Assembly (NCBI RefSeq): GCF_963678165.1
Contig: NZ_OY782755.1
Location: 2,294,001-2,358,000 of the forward strand
DNA length: 64,000 bases
Reading direction: 5' to 3'
From: an uncultured Acetobacteroides sp.
Lineage (GTDB): Bacteria > Bacteroidota > Bacteroidia > Bacteroidales > ZOR0009
The stretch's first letter is position 1. Each line of letters begins with the position of its first letter. The translations under genes were made by a program, and so were the position numbers. The notes under the pieces were generated by a model that saw only the letters and a program-made list of their open reading frames with translations, had not been told where the DNA came from and searched no databases. Positions 54,324 through 63,646 of the stretch are shown here, piece by piece.

Positions 54324-55361
54324 TTAGAATTCTTTAATAATCGCCTTGTGGATATCCTTCACCAGCTGCGGGCCGCTATAGATAAAGCCCGTGTACACCT
54401 GAATCAGGTAGGCGCCCGCGCGGAGCATGTTCAGCGCATCGTCAACGGTCATGATTCCGCCAACTCCAATGATCGGCATCTGGCCGTTCGTTTTCATGCT
54501 GATATAGCGGACAACCTCAATCGATCTTACCGTCAGCGGCTTACCGCTAAGCCCGCCGTTACCGATAACATCCAACTTATCCTGCCTTTCCGACAATCCG
54601 CTACGCCCAGTAGTTGTGTTAACGGCAACAATTCCGTCCAAAGAGAACTGGTTGATTATGTTAAGCGAATCATCGATCTGTGCGAAGCTCAAATCGGGCG
54701 AAATCTTTAAGAGGATTGGCCGGTACACCTTTTGCTTTTTTCTGTAAGCGACCAGGCGGTTTACGATATCACCAAGCGAATCTGAATTTTGAAGCTTAGT
54801 CAGATTGGCAATGTTAGGGCAGCTAACGTTTACCACAAAGTAGTCGACGTGGTCGTAAAGTGCTGCAAAGCTCTTTTCATAGTCTTCGGCAGCATTCTCG
54901 TTGGTGGTAGCCGTATTCTTACCAATGTTACCACCAATCACGAGCCCTTTTCGGTAGGGTTTCTGCAAGTTTTTAGCAATACCTTCGGCACCTATATTGT
55001 TGAACCCCATTCTATTGATAATGGCATTATCCTTTACTAGGCGAAATAAACGGGGTTTAGGATTGCCAGGTTGTGGCTGAGGCGTTGCGGTACCAACCTC
55101 TATAAAGCCAAAGCCCATAGCATCGAACACATCGTATCCAGTTGCATTCTTGTCTAGCCCTGCCGCCAATCCCACGGGTGTAGGAAACTTAATCCCCCAA
55201 ATAGTCCGCTCCAGTTTTGTGTTCCTAACCTTAAACAGGCTGTTCAAAACAAATTGAAATCCAGGAACATGACGCCATACCTTAATATTGGAAAAGATGA
55301 TGTTATGGGCCGTCTCGGGAGAAAATCGGAATAGAATGGGGCGAGCTATATAGCGGTACAT
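54324..55361 (-). CDS. pyrD: Dihydroorotate dehydrogenase, class 2-like
   Basis: A 345-residue FMN enzyme of pyrimidine synthesis when started at ATG 55361. The N-terminal extension (MYRYIARPILFRFSPETAHN) is the amphipathic membrane arm of quinone-dependent class 2 enzymes. FMN and substrate residues: GLAAGLDKNA (about 65-73), INRMGFNN (about 115-122), VAVNTTTGRSGLS and GVGGI. At the catalytic-base place the sequence is VNVSCPN with Cys181, as in class 1 enzymes, where class 2 usually has Ser (NxSSPN). It follows the XRE regulator by 27 bp, probably in one transcript. Confidence 0.93.
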   Translation of the reverse strand: MYRYIARPILFRFSPETAHNIIFSNIKVWRHVPGFQFVLNSLFKVRNTKLERTIWGIKFPTPVGLAAGLDKNATGYDVFDAMGFGFIEVGTATPQPQPGNPKPRLFRLVKDNAIINRMGFNNIGAEGIAKNLQKPYRKGLVIGGNIGKNTATTNENAAEDYEKSFAALYDHVDYFVVNVSCPNIANLTKLQNSDSLGDIVNRLVAYRKKQKVYRPILLKISPDLSFAQIDDSLNIINQFSLDGIVAVNTTTGRSGLSERQDKLDVIGNGGLSGKPLTVRSIEVVRYISMKTNGQMPIIGVGGIMTVDDALNMLRAGAYLIQVYTGFIYSGPQLVKDIHKAIIKEF

Positions 55362-55388
55362 ATTCAAAATTTTAGGCAAAGATAGCAA

Positions 55389-55865
55389 TTACTCAGTTGA
55401 TGGAGTGTAGCTTCTGAATGTTCTATCCTTATAAAAAACAACAATTCGCTCCACCTCCTTGTCGAACGCCTTTATATCAATAGGATATGAAGGATTCGCA
55501 TCGGTACTATTTATCGAGGCTTCCATTGAGGCATCCTCTGCAATGGTGGTGACGGGCTCTATACTCTCGCCCTCCGTGGAGTCTTGCGGTGCCGCTTTTG
55601 GCTCGACAATAACCTCCTTAACCACAGGTGTGTCAAAGAGCGATGCCTGTACCATTTGCTTATACATTTCGCCCTTACCAAGTATTAGCCAGTCGGGGTT
55701 AACCCTTGGAAAACGCTGAAGAACCTTCGCAATAAAATCGAAGCTCGGCTTGTTGCGTCCCGAAATAATATGCGAAATGCTCGAGCGTTGAACCCCTATA
55801 ATATCGGCAAATTTGGCAGGAGTAAGCTGTTCTGCCAGTAAAAACTTGTCTAATCGGTCGTTCAT
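55389..55865 (-). CDS. XRE-type HTH transcriptional regulator
   Basis: A 158-residue protein with an N-terminal Cro/C1 helix-turn-helix (about 5-60: LTPAKFADIIGVQRSSISHI and SGRNKPSFDFIAKVLQRFP). After WLILGKGEMY comes a Ser/Glu/Thr-rich linker and a short C-terminal segment (VERIVVFYKDRTFRSY). This layout is common in Bacteroidota regulators near conserved genes. Phased palindromes just upstream of the gene (55884-55962) are candidate sites for its own product. pyrD follows, but a link to pyrimidine control is only suggested by position. Confidence 0.88.
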   Translation of the reverse strand: MNDRLDKFLLAEQLTPAKFADIIGVQRSSISHIISGRNKPSFDFIAKVLQRFPRVNPDWLILGKGEMYKQMVQASLFDTPVVKEVIVEPKAAPQDSTEGESIEPVTTIAEDASMEASINSTDANPSYPIDIKAFDKEVERIVVFYKDRTFRSYTPSTE

Positions 55866-55883
55866 ACCTGTAAACGTAAGATG

Positions 55884-55962
55884 TTACAAATGTAATAATT
55901 TATACTTTACATATGTAACATCCACTCGATTACATTTGTATTCTGTTTGTTTACACTTGTAT
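55884..55962. promoter_or_regulatory. Four phased operator-like palindromes TTACA-N2-TGTAA
   Basis: Sites at 55884-55895 (perfect arms), 55907-55918 (perfect), 55930-55941 and 55951-55962 (one mismatch each) are spaced 23, 23 and 21 bp, about two helical turns. The first covers the likely -7 box of the XRE gene (reverse TACATTTG, 55887-55894), 22 bp before its start. Autoregulation by the XRE protein is the simplest reading (inference). Confidence 0.65.
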
Positions 55963-56437
55963 TGTAAATAAAACATAAATAGCGATACAGTGGGTTGTTA
56001 GGAGTAGCTTCCAAGCAACAAAAGATAGCATCAGCAATAGATGGATAACTAGGGTTCTGTAAACCTAGCTTTAAGCGCTATAATAGCGAATTAAAACGTA
56101 TTGATAGGTAAACGGAGAGAAAGATTGAGGCAATTCTCGAACAAAAGGTAAATCGAAGAGGAATTACCTTTTAGTAAGGAATTACATTGCTAAATACATT
56201 TATAATTAGGGCTATATATGCAAAAAGCAAAGCTAGGCAATGCAACGGCAGAAGTTATAGTGAAGTATGAATTGAGTAAAACAATATAAGCAACAGGTTG
56301 TTAACGTTATATGGTTCACAAATAGCCCAAATTCCAAGCAACTGGAAGCGCAAGTACGTAAAAACATAACCTAATTAGTTAATTGATCATTGCAAAACAC
56401 TATTAAACAGAAGTATAAACTACAAAAAATATGCTGT

Positions 56438-56595
56438 TTACATTTGAATCAGCCTGCTGCTTTTGATGGTTTACAAACGTAGAAACACACGGGCCGAACC
56501 ACCTAAACCTAGTGCTACTTATGTAAACTAAAGGTTAAATGCCATCCTTTCTTTGTGTTTACATGTGTGGATGCATGTGATCTTTACAATTGTAA
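56438..56595. promoter_or_regulatory. Second cluster of TTACA/TGTAA sites
   Basis: A perfect site lies at 56584-56595 (TTACAATTGTAA), with imperfect ones at 56438, 56471 and 56559. The stretch between the two clusters (55963-56437) and up to the RNase P terminator shows no gene or RNA I can support. Confidence 0.4.
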
Positions 56596-56739
56596 CCTTC
56601 GAAACAATTGAATAATTGTAATAACGAAGTAACAATTAGGCTAACCTTAACTGATAAAATTGATTCTGGTAAGAAAAGGGAGACGTTCCCTCCTATCGAC
56701 ATAAGTTAGTGATCATATCTTGCTGATATATAAAACAAA

Positions 56740-56771
56740 GCAAGCGCTTAACATAATAGTCGAGCGCTTGC
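56740..56771 (-). terminator. Terminator of the RNase P RNA gene
   Basis: Stem GCAAGCGCT/AGCGCTTGC (56740-56748, 56763-56771) followed on the reverse strand by CTTTGTTTTATA. Confidence 0.75.
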
Positions 56772-56787
56772 TGCTGTAAAATAAAAA

Positions 56788-57129
56788 GGATTAGCGATAA
56801 GCCGGGTTCTGTTCCTCTTACGAGGCTCTGCCATTTATCTCGACTGACAGTCACCTGTCAGCTCTAGCGACCTACCCCCCAACTTGAGCGAGCAACCCTA
56901 AGCGTCGGTATACATGGTCTTGCAGCTCACCAGGCGTACGGCTAACCATGTTGCCATGGCTACCGGTAGGCTCTTACCCCACCTTTTCACCCTTACCCTG
57001 CAAGCAGGGCGGTTATTCTCTGTTACGCTACTATACCCTTGCGAGTATCTTCCCGTTAGGAAGCGTGATGCTCTATGCTGCCCAGACTTTCCTCCAGCAG
57101 TCGTGCTGCTAGCGGCAGAATGCTAATCC
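56788..57129 (-). ncRNA. rnpB: RNase P RNA, bacterial type A-like
   Basis: A 342-nt RNA on the reverse strand, the catalytic part of the ribozyme that trims the 5' ends of pre-tRNAs. Conserved parts: GAGGAAAGTCTGGGC near the 5' end and AACAGAACCCGGCTTA near the 3' end, with P1 formed by GGATTAGC and GCTAATCC at the ends. The core sequence at the CR-I/CR-V sites is intact. A possible -7 box lies at 57155-57162 (reverse TAATTTTG), which would give a short 5' leader. Ends are set by the P1 pairing. Confidence 0.95.
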
Positions 57130-57148
57130 TTTTATATCGAAAATAGTA

Positions 57149-58231
57149 TTATTTCAAAATTACCATGGTGGCTCCGTAGCCGTAATCCTTAAACGATGCA
57201 TCCTGAAACCTTAACTTAGAATACTTTCGTTCCAATGTTTTGCGAATTTCATGCTTCAGTTTACCGTTACCAACGCCGTGAATAAACACCACTCGCTTGG
57301 TCTTTGCAAGAATTGCCCCCTCCAGCACGGTTGTAAAGCGAGCCATCTGCATTTCAAGTATCTCACCACTAGACAATCCTGCTGAATTATCAGTAAGCGC
57401 CTCTATGTGCAGGTCAACTTCCTCCTGTTCGGGAGTCGATTTCAAGTTTAATACCGTACGAACATCCTTCTTCTCCTTTAGAGCACTTTCAATATCCTTT
57501 GGGGAAATTGTAAGAACAGGCGCAGAAGACTTTGAACTTGTTGATACCGTAAATGCTACCGCATCTTCGTCGAAATAATCGTTTGCTTTAAAGCTATTTG
57601 CCTTAACGAATTTGAGTGGATTGAGTTCCAAATTCACCTGATCGGGAGCAACTGGAACAAAATCCCTATTTTTAAAGTAGATAAGGCTTACGTTAAATAC
57701 CTGAAGCTTCGAGAAGTCTTCGCGATTTAAGGTGCAAATGCGCTCCTTGCTATCTGGTTCCATTAAGCCAGAACCTATTGGCTTAAGCAACTCCTTATCC
57801 GTCCACTTACCTATAGAATAAGCAATCCGGTAATCGCCATCGTTAATGATGTAGATATCTAAATCGGCAGTTGATGCGTTCTGCTTGTTAAATGGAACAA
57901 AGCCTAAAAGAACGTTGTAGCTGTTGGTTGATGGATCGATAGCCTCCTCTTGTCTACGCTCAGGAACGTAGAAATCGGGAAACTCATCCTCCTCATCATC
58001 CTCATCCTTTTTGGGTTCGTTTACCGTAGACGAAGGTCGATAAGCATAACTCTCTGAGGTGAAAACGCTGTCGTTTTTCTCATTAATCACCACTATTTCG
58101 TTAACGGAAACAGGGATCTCGAAACCGTCCTCATCCTGCACAGCAACGATATTCTTGTTCATAAAGCGAACGACAATACCACCACCTACCGAGTTCAAAA
58201 AGCGCACCTTGTCGCCTACCTTGCAGTTCAT
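57149..58231 (-). CDS. DUF2027 / Smr-domain protein
   Basis: A 360-residue protein with a DUF2027-type N-terminal part (KVGDKVRFLNSVGGGIVVRF, about 4-23, an SH3-like start), an acidic linker (about 75-95, EPKKDEDDEEDEFPDF), a middle beta-rich domain, and a C-terminal Smr domain (about 270-360) with VDLHIEAL, HGVGNGKLKHEI and a final FKDYGYGATMVIL. Smr domains nick or bind nucleic acids, as in MutS2, but no MutS part is present. This architecture is common in Bacteroidota, function unknown. Divergent from queA. Confidence 0.92.
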   Translation of the reverse strand: MNCKVGDKVRFLNSVGGGIVVRFMNKNIVAVQDEDGFEIPVSVNEIVVINEKNDSVFTSESYAYRPSSTVNEPKKDEDDEEDEFPDFYVPERRQEEAIDPSTNSYNVLLGFVPFNKQNASTADLDIYIINDGDYRIAYSIGKWTDKELLKPIGSGLMEPDSKERICTLNREDFSKLQVFNVSLIYFKNRDFVPVAPDQVNLELNPLKFVKANSFKANDYFDEDAVAFTVSTSSKSSAPVLTISPKDIESALKEKKDVRTVLNLKSTPEQEEVDLHIEALTDNSAGLSSGEILEMQMARFTTVLEGAILAKTKRVVFIHGVGNGKLKHEIRKTLERKYSKLRFQDASFKDYGYGATMVILK

Positions 58232-58275
58232 CTTTTTTAAGTAATAAATGAAACCTAAATGGAAAGCAAAAGTAG

Positions 58276-58283
58276 TATTTTTG
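58276..58283 (+). promoter_or_regulatory. -7 box of queA
   Basis: TATTTTTG matches TAnnTTTG, 27 bp before the start. Confidence 0.55.
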
Positions 58284-58310
58284 CGGGGTTTCCGCTATAT
58301 AAAATAGATA

Positions 58311-59531
58311 ATGATGACTCCAAATGCCCAGCATATTGCAATAGGTGACTTTAACTACGAACTCCCAGATGAGCGAATCGCCAAGTATCCACTTTCGGAG
58401 CGCGACCTTTCGAAACTGCTTTACTTTAACGGTAATAGCATTGATGACAAGCATTTTAAAGAATTACCCGCGCTCCTCAATGATGGAGATTTGCTCGTAT
58501 TCAACAATACCAAGGTGATACAAGCTCGAATGGAGTTCTTCCGTTCTACAGGGGCTCGTGTTGAGATATTTTGCCTAGAGCCAGCAGATTCGTCGGACTA
58601 TGAATCTGTATTTCAAGCCAAAGGAAGCATTACATGGAAGTGCATTGTTGGAAATCTGAAGAAATGGAAAGAGAGCACGCTTGAGAAAAAGCTCGATTTA
58701 AAGGGGACAGCTGTTACCCTTACGGCACAAAAGCTAGAAAAGCTAAACGATAGCGTATTGATTATGTTCAGCTGGGAGGGGGAGTATACCTTTAGCGAAA
58801 TTCTTGAGGCAAGTGGAACCATCCCAATTCCTCCTTACCTTAACAGGGATACCGAAGACATTGATATAAACCGCTACCAAACTGTATACTCGAAGCATAA
58901 AGGATCGGTTGCTGCCCCAACTGCAGGGTTACACTTCACCCCTAGCATCATAGAAACGCTAAAAAACAAAGGCGTTGATACCGCTGAGGTTACGCTACAC
59001 GTTGGCGCAGGTACCTTTAAGCCCGTAAAAAAAGAAGATGTTGCCGACCATGAAATGCATACCGAGCATTTTTCCGTAACGCTGGAATCGCTAAAGAAGC
59101 TTAGGAAGCACCTTGGGAACGTGATTTCGGTAGGCACCACCAGCATGCGAACGCTCGAAAGCCTTTACTGGTATGGAGTCCGCACTATCAGAAGCGGTGC
59201 CCCTTGCTTCGACAAGCCGATTGAGCAGTGGGAGCCCTACCAGCATACCGAAGCGTATACTGCCCAAGAATCAATGGATGCGCTTATCTCCTACTTAGAA
59301 AAGCGAGGAGACGCAGAGCTGCATGCCGCAACGCAAATCATTATTGTAAGTGGCTACAAGGTGAGGATGATTAAAGGCTTGGTGACCAACTTCCATCAGC
59401 CACAAAGTACGCTGCTGCTACTGGTATCGGCGCTGGTTGGCGAAAGCTGGAAGACGATTTACAACCACGCACTTGCCTACGATTACCGATTTTTGAGCTA
59501 CGGCGATAGCTCGCTGCTAATGCGAAAATAA
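58311..59531 (+). CDS. queA: S-adenosylmethionine:tRNA ribosyltransferase-isomerase
   Basis: A 406-residue enzyme that moves the ribosyl part of SAM onto preQ1 in tRNA during queuosine synthesis. Family parts are YELPDERIAKYPLSERD at the N-terminus, FNNTKVIQAR, IPIPPYLNRDTE, YQTVYSKHKGSVAAPTAGLH, HVGAGTFKPV, TSMRTLES and TNFHQPQSTLLLLVSAL. ATG at 58314 is an equally good start. Somewhat longer than the usual 340-360 residues. It is not next to other queuosine genes. Confidence 0.95.
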   Translation: MMTPNAQHIAIGDFNYELPDERIAKYPLSERDLSKLLYFNGNSIDDKHFKELPALLNDGDLLVFNNTKVIQARMEFFRSTGARVEIFCLEPADSSDYESVFQAKGSITWKCIVGNLKKWKESTLEKKLDLKGTAVTLTAQKLEKLNDSVLIMFSWEGEYTFSEILEASGTIPIPPYLNRDTEDIDINRYQTVYSKHKGSVAAPTAGLHFTPSIIETLKNKGVDTAEVTLHVGAGTFKPVKKEDVADHEMHTEHFSVTLESLKKLRKHLGNVISVGTTSMRTLESLYWYGVRTIRSGAPCFDKPIEQWEPYQHTEAYTAQESMDALISYLEKRGDAELHAATQIIIVSGYKVRMIKGLVTNFHQPQSTLLLLVSALVGESWKTIYNHALAYDYRFLSYGDSSLLMRK

Positions 59532-59569
59532 AATCAGCCTACCACATTAATACTAAACCAAACTAGACT

Positions 59570-60808
59570 ATGAACTTCAAACCATTACTAGTAGCTGGAG
59601 TTTTTCTTTCGAGCTTCGGCGTAAAGGCGCAGATAAATCCCGCGCTAAACGGGAATTGGCTTGGGGCAATTGTGCTCGACCCAACAGAGAAAGGCATGGA
59701 CGTACCCTTCAACATGAGCATATCGAGCGTAAAGGGAAAACCATCGGCAATAGAGATTAGATCGGCAGCAGATAGGATTGTTGTAAAAGAGATTGAGCGA
59801 CAAGGGGACTCCATCTTCTTTAAGATGCCCGTGTTTGTGAGCGAGCTTACCTTTAAGGCAAAAGGCGACAGCCTCGTGGGGCGCTACTATCCAAAGGGAA
59901 AAGGAAAAGGCGTATCGTACAAGTTCTACGCGCTGAAGAACGTTACCGACAGGTTCCCCTGGTTTAAGGAGGGTCCAAAGGTAAACATAACCGGTAGATG
60001 GAAGTACATTGTTAACCCAAACACCGCCAACGCCGATACGCTTGTTGCCGAATTCAAGCAGCAGGGCGCAAGGTTTACCGGATCGATACTCGACCCAACT
60101 GGCGACATGCGCTTCCTAGAAGGGAAAATCGCAGGAAATAGGTTCTACATGTCGGGCTTTGATGGTGGAAGAGCATCAATATTTACAGCAGAAGCTGATG
60201 GCAACGGAAATCTTGTAAACGGAAGGATGATGACAAGCCCAGCCTACAAGCCCACATGGATTGCCATGAAGGACGAGAAGGCTAAAATTGCCGAAAGCAA
60301 AGACCTCATCAGAGTAAAAGCGGGAATTAAGAACTTCAAGTTCTCGGTAAAGGATCTAAGCGGGAATACCTTTACCTCCGACGATCCAAGCCTGAAAGGA
60401 AAGGTGCTGATTGTACAGGCATCAGGATCGTGGTGCCCCAACTGCTTAGATGAAACGAAGCTCTACAAAACGCTATACGAGAAGTACCACGGCCAAGGGC
60501 TGGAGATTGTATCGCTGATGTTCGAGGAGAACGACCTGGAGAGCTCGAAGTATCGCATCCAACGTTTCGTAAGCCAAACGGGTGCCAAGTATAACTTCTA
60601 CTATGCGGGGCCACGCAGCAAGAAGAACAAGGAAGAGGTGCTCTACCCATTCGAGGGCGTGGTTGCGTTTCCTACCACCGTCTTCATCGACAAAAAGGGA
60701 GAGATTAGAACCGTGCATACCGGATTCTCAGGCCCAGGAACGGGTAGCCACTACACCGAGCTGGTTAAGGAGGTTACATCAATCATAGAGGAGCTGCTAA
60801 AAGAGTAG
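59570..60808 (+). CDS. Exported TlpA-like thioredoxin-fold protein
   Basis: A 412-residue protein with a signal peptide (MNFKPLLVAGVFLSSFGVKAQ). The N-terminal 240 residues form a beta-rich domain with two similar halves (NGNWLGAIVLDP and TGRWKYIVNP), probably a binding module. The C-terminal part is a TlpA/AhpC-type thioredoxin fold with CPNC (Cys289, Cys292 in SGSWCPNCLDE) and the cis-Pro in VAFPTTVFIDKKG. Such proteins reduce disulfides or carry thiols in the periplasm. It follows queA by 38 bp; co-transcription is possible. Confidence 0.9.
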   Translation: MNFKPLLVAGVFLSSFGVKAQINPALNGNWLGAIVLDPTEKGMDVPFNMSISSVKGKPSAIEIRSAADRIVVKEIERQGDSIFFKMPVFVSELTFKAKGDSLVGRYYPKGKGKGVSYKFYALKNVTDRFPWFKEGPKVNITGRWKYIVNPNTANADTLVAEFKQQGARFTGSILDPTGDMRFLEGKIAGNRFYMSGFDGGRASIFTAEADGNGNLVNGRMMTSPAYKPTWIAMKDEKAKIAESKDLIRVKAGIKNFKFSVKDLSGNTFTSDDPSLKGKVLIVQASGSWCPNCLDETKLYKTLYEKYHGQGLEIVSLMFEENDLESSKYRIQRFVSQTGAKYNFYYAGPRSKKNKEEVLYPFEGVVAFPTTVFIDKKGEIRTVHTGFSGPGTGSHYTELVKEVTSIIEELLKE

Positions 60809-60896
60809 CGTTTGGGAAGAACCTGAGCTGATCAACGTGTAAGGAAGAACCCAAATAGCATCTTCTCCAGAAGATAATTTTATGTGTATCTCGAAA

Positions 60897-60928
60897 AATC
60901 GCCATCTTTTAGGTGGCGATTCCCATTT
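60897..60928 (+). terminator. Terminator after the TlpA-like gene
   Basis: An 8-bp stem AATCGCCA/TGGCGATT (60897-60904, 60914-60921) followed by CCCATTTT. The T-run is weak. The rest of the 318-bp gap shows only the promoter box at 61038. Confidence 0.6.
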
Positions 60929-61037
60929 TCGCCCTCATCGAGTCCTGCTCCTACTAACATGTAACTACCTTATAGGCAATCGCATAAACCAGCCAAAGCA
61001 GCGCATAGAAAAATCGCCATAAATAACCAATAATTTC

Positions 61038-61045
61038 CGTATCTT
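61038..61045 (+). promoter_or_regulatory. -7 box of the cold-shock-domain gene
   Basis: TATCTTTG matches TAnnTTTG and leaves an untranslated leader of about 75 nt, as is common for cold-shock genes. Confidence 0.55.
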
Positions 61046-61126
61046 TGGGAAAATTGTCTATGAACAAGAATATTAACTTTAAATTCATAGAGTAAGTAGT
61101 ATTTCAACAAAAAAACAACTCCACAA

Positions 61127-61579
61127 ATGGCAAGACCTGCAGGTTCTTGGAACAAGAAAGAAGTCCAAAAGAAGAAAGATCAAAAGCGTAAGGAAAAGGA
61201 ACAGAAAAAGCTTGAGCGTAAGGAAAGCGGCAAAGGCAGCAGCCTTGACGACATGATTGCCTACGTAGACGAAAACGGCATGATTACCTCTACCCCTCCC
61301 GATCCTACCACCAAGGTTGAAATTGAGCTTGAAGACATTCAGATTTCGGTTCCTAAGGATTCGGAAATTGAGCCCGTTTCGACTACCCGAACTGGGATTG
61401 TAACTTTCTTCAACGATTCGAAGGGCTTTGGGTTCATCAAGGATCTTAGAACGCAGGAGAGCATCTTCGTACACGTGAACGGGCTTATTGATGAGGTGAA
61501 GGAGAATAACCGAGTAACCTTTGAAGTTGAAAAGGGGCTTAAGGGTCCGATGGCAGTAAAGGTGAAGATAGACAAGTAA
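61127..61579 (+). CDS. Cold-shock-domain protein with basic N-terminal extension
   Basis: A 150-residue protein. The C-terminal domain (about 85-148) is a cold-shock domain with RNP1-like KGFGFI and RNP2-like SIFVHV, binding single-stranded RNA or DNA. The N-terminal 40 residues are Lys/Glu-rich (KKEVQKKKDQKRKEKEQKK), followed by an acidic stretch. Classical CspA proteins are about 70 residues, so this is the extended Bacteroidota form. Single gene with its own promoter and a strong terminator. Confidence 0.93.
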   Translation: MARPAGSWNKKEVQKKKDQKRKEKEQKKLERKESGKGSSLDDMIAYVDENGMITSTPPDPTTKVEIELEDIQISVPKDSEIEPVSTTRTGIVTFFNDSKGFGFIKDLRTQESIFVHVNGLIDEVKENNRVTFEVEKGLKGPMAVKVKIDK

Positions 61580-61614
61580 GAATTAGACTTTAGATTCTAG
61601 ATATTAGATTTTAT

Positions 61615-61650
61615 AAAGCCCAGCAGGTATTTCCCTGCTGGGCTTTTTTA
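61615..61650 (+). terminator. Terminator of the cold-shock-domain gene
   Basis: A perfect 13-bp stem AAAGCCCAGCAGG/CCTGCTGGGCTTT (61615-61627, 61634-61646) and a T-run. Confidence 0.92.
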
Positions 61651-61713
61651 GTTTGGTTTGAGCTGCGATTGATCGCGGCTCTACAGCGATCCTAGCCATA
61701 TCTAAAAAGAGCG

Positions 61714-61721
61714 TATATTTG
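61714..61721 (+). promoter_or_regulatory. -7 box of the YgiQ gene
   Basis: TATATTTG matches TAnnTTTG, 26 bp before the start. Confidence 0.6.
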
Positions 61722-61747
61722 CAGCTCAATTTGAACGACTTTACGTA

Positions 61748-63646
61748 ATGCCGAACATACGAAATAGCGAGGGACTGAAGATTACCGACTGGCTGCCTAC
61801 CTCTAAGAAGGAGATGGAAAAGCGCGGATGGGACGAGGTGGACGTGGTGCTCTTTAGCGCCGATGCCTACATCGACCACCCCTCGTTTGGTGCAGCGGTA
61901 GTTGGCCGCATCCTAGAGGACGAGGGCTACCGCGTGGCCATTGTGCCGCAGCCCAACTGGCAGGACGACCTCCGCGACTTCAAGAAGTTTGGGCGGCCCC
62001 GCCTGTTCTTCGCCATCAGCGGGGGAAGCATGGACAGCATGGTGAACCACTACACCGCCAACCGCCGCCTGCGAAGCGACGATGCCTACACCGCCGGCGG
62101 AAAGGCCGGGCAACGCCCCGACTACGCCACCTACGTGTACAGCAACATCTGCAAGCAGCTATTCCCCGACGTGCCGGTTATCATCGGCGGCATAGAGGCC
62201 TCGCTGCGCCGCCTTACGCACTACGACTACTGGCAGGATAAGCTCAAGCCATCGATACTGGCCGAGTCGAAGGCCGACCTGCTGGTGTACGGCATGGGCG
62301 AAAAGCCCATCGTGGAGATTGCCAGTAGGCTGAGCGAAGGTTACAGCGTTGATACCCTTACGGACATCGCCCAAACGGCGTTTACAGCTGAAAACAACAT
62401 CGATCTAAGCCATTTAAACCCACTTATTCGCCTAAATTCGTTTGAAGAGTGCGTTGAAGACAAGGTAAAGTTTGCGCTTAACTTTAAGCATATAGAGGAG
62501 GAATCGAACAAGTACGCGGCAGCCTATCTGGCTGAGCCCGTAGGCGATAGAGTTGTGGTGGTAAACCCGCCTCACCCCAAGCTCACCGAGGCAGAAATGG
62601 ACCACAGCTTCGACCTGCCGTACACCCGATTACCCCACCCGCGCTACAACGGTAAAGGGGCCATCCCGGCGTACGACATGATCAAGTTTTCGGTAAACGC
62701 CCACCGCGGCTGCTTTGGCGGATGCTCGTTCTGCACCATATCGGCGCATCAGGGCAAGTTCATCTCGTCGCGCAGCGAGGCCTCTATCCTTAAGGAGATC
62801 GAGGAGATCACCCATCACCCCGAATTTAAGGGCTACATCTCGGACCTGGGCGGGCCATCGGCCAACATGTACCAGCTGGAGGGCCGCCTGCAGGAGATGT
62901 GCCAGAGGTGCAAGCGGGCATCGTGCCTGTTCCCCAACGTGTGCCAGAACCTGGACAACAACCACGCCCGCCTGCTGGAGCTGTACCGCAGGGCAAGGGC
63001 CATCCCCGGAATCAAAAAAATATTTATCGGCAGCGGCATCCGCTACGACCTGTTTATGGGCGGCCTCCACAAGACGAGCCCGGCCAACCTGTCGTACCTG
63101 GAGGAGGTGATGCTGCACCACGTGTCGGGCCGGCTGAAGGTGGCCCCCGAGCACACCTCGGACGAGGTGCTAAAAACGATGCGTAAGCCGCCGTTTAACC
63201 TCTTCGAGCAGCTGAAGGTGGACTTCGATGCCATCAACGTAAAGCATGGGCTTAAAGAGCAGCTGATCCCCTACTTCATATCGAGCCACCCCGCCTGCCG
63301 CGACTGCGACATGAGGGAGCTGGTGGAGCGAACCAAGCGGCTCGACTTTAGGCTGGAGCAGGTGCAGGACTTCACCCCCACGCCCATGACGCTATCGTCG
63401 ACCATCTACTACGCGGGAATCGACCCCTACACCATGCAGGAGGTGTACACCGCCACCACGCGCGAGGAGAAGCTGCGCCAGCGCGACGCCTTCTTCTGGT
63501 ACAAGAACGGGGGGCGCCCTGCCGAAGGCCGCAGCGCTAGCCCCAGCAGGCAGCCGGGCCCAAAGGGTAAGGAGGCGTTCCGCAGCAAGAGCGAGCACGT
63601 GCGCTTTGGCGGGCAAAAGCCTAAGGGCAAGAGAAAGGAGAAGTAG
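61748..63646 (+). CDS. ygiQ: YgiQ-family radical SAM protein
   Basis: A 632-residue radical SAM protein. The N-terminal part (about 1-290) carries the YgiQ-type cobalamin-binding-like region (ADAYIDHPSFGAAVVGRILE, GGIEASLRRLTHYDYW). The radical SAM motif is CFGGCSFC (Cys322, 326, 329) in HRGCFGGCSFCTISAHQG. The C-terminal tail is basic and disordered (KGKEAFRSKSEHVRFGGQKP to KGKRKEK). Its biochemical role is not settled. GC content is clearly higher than in most of the window. A repeat array starts about 90 bp after its stop. Confidence 0.94.
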   Translation: MPNIRNSEGLKITDWLPTSKKEMEKRGWDEVDVVLFSADAYIDHPSFGAAVVGRILEDEGYRVAIVPQPNWQDDLRDFKKFGRPRLFFAISGGSMDSMVNHYTANRRLRSDDAYTAGGKAGQRPDYATYVYSNICKQLFPDVPVIIGGIEASLRRLTHYDYWQDKLKPSILAESKADLLVYGMGEKPIVEIASRLSEGYSVDTLTDIAQTAFTAENNIDLSHLNPLIRLNSFEECVEDKVKFALNFKHIEEESNKYAAAYLAEPVGDRVVVVNPPHPKLTEAEMDHSFDLPYTRLPHPRYNGKGAIPAYDMIKFSVNAHRGCFGGCSFCTISAHQGKFISSRSEASILKEIEEITHHPEFKGYISDLGGPSANMYQLEGRLQEMCQRCKRASCLFPNVCQNLDNNHARLLELYRRARAIPGIKKIFIGSGIRYDLFMGGLHKTSPANLSYLEEVMLHHVSGRLKVAPEHTSDEVLKTMRKPPFNLFEQLKVDFDAINVKHGLKEQLIPYFISSHPACRDCDMRELVERTKRLDFRLEQVQDFTPTPMTLSSTIYYAGIDPYTMQEVYTATTREEKLRQRDAFFWYKNGGRPAEGRSASPSRQPGPKGKEAFRSKSEHVRFGGQKPKGKRKEK

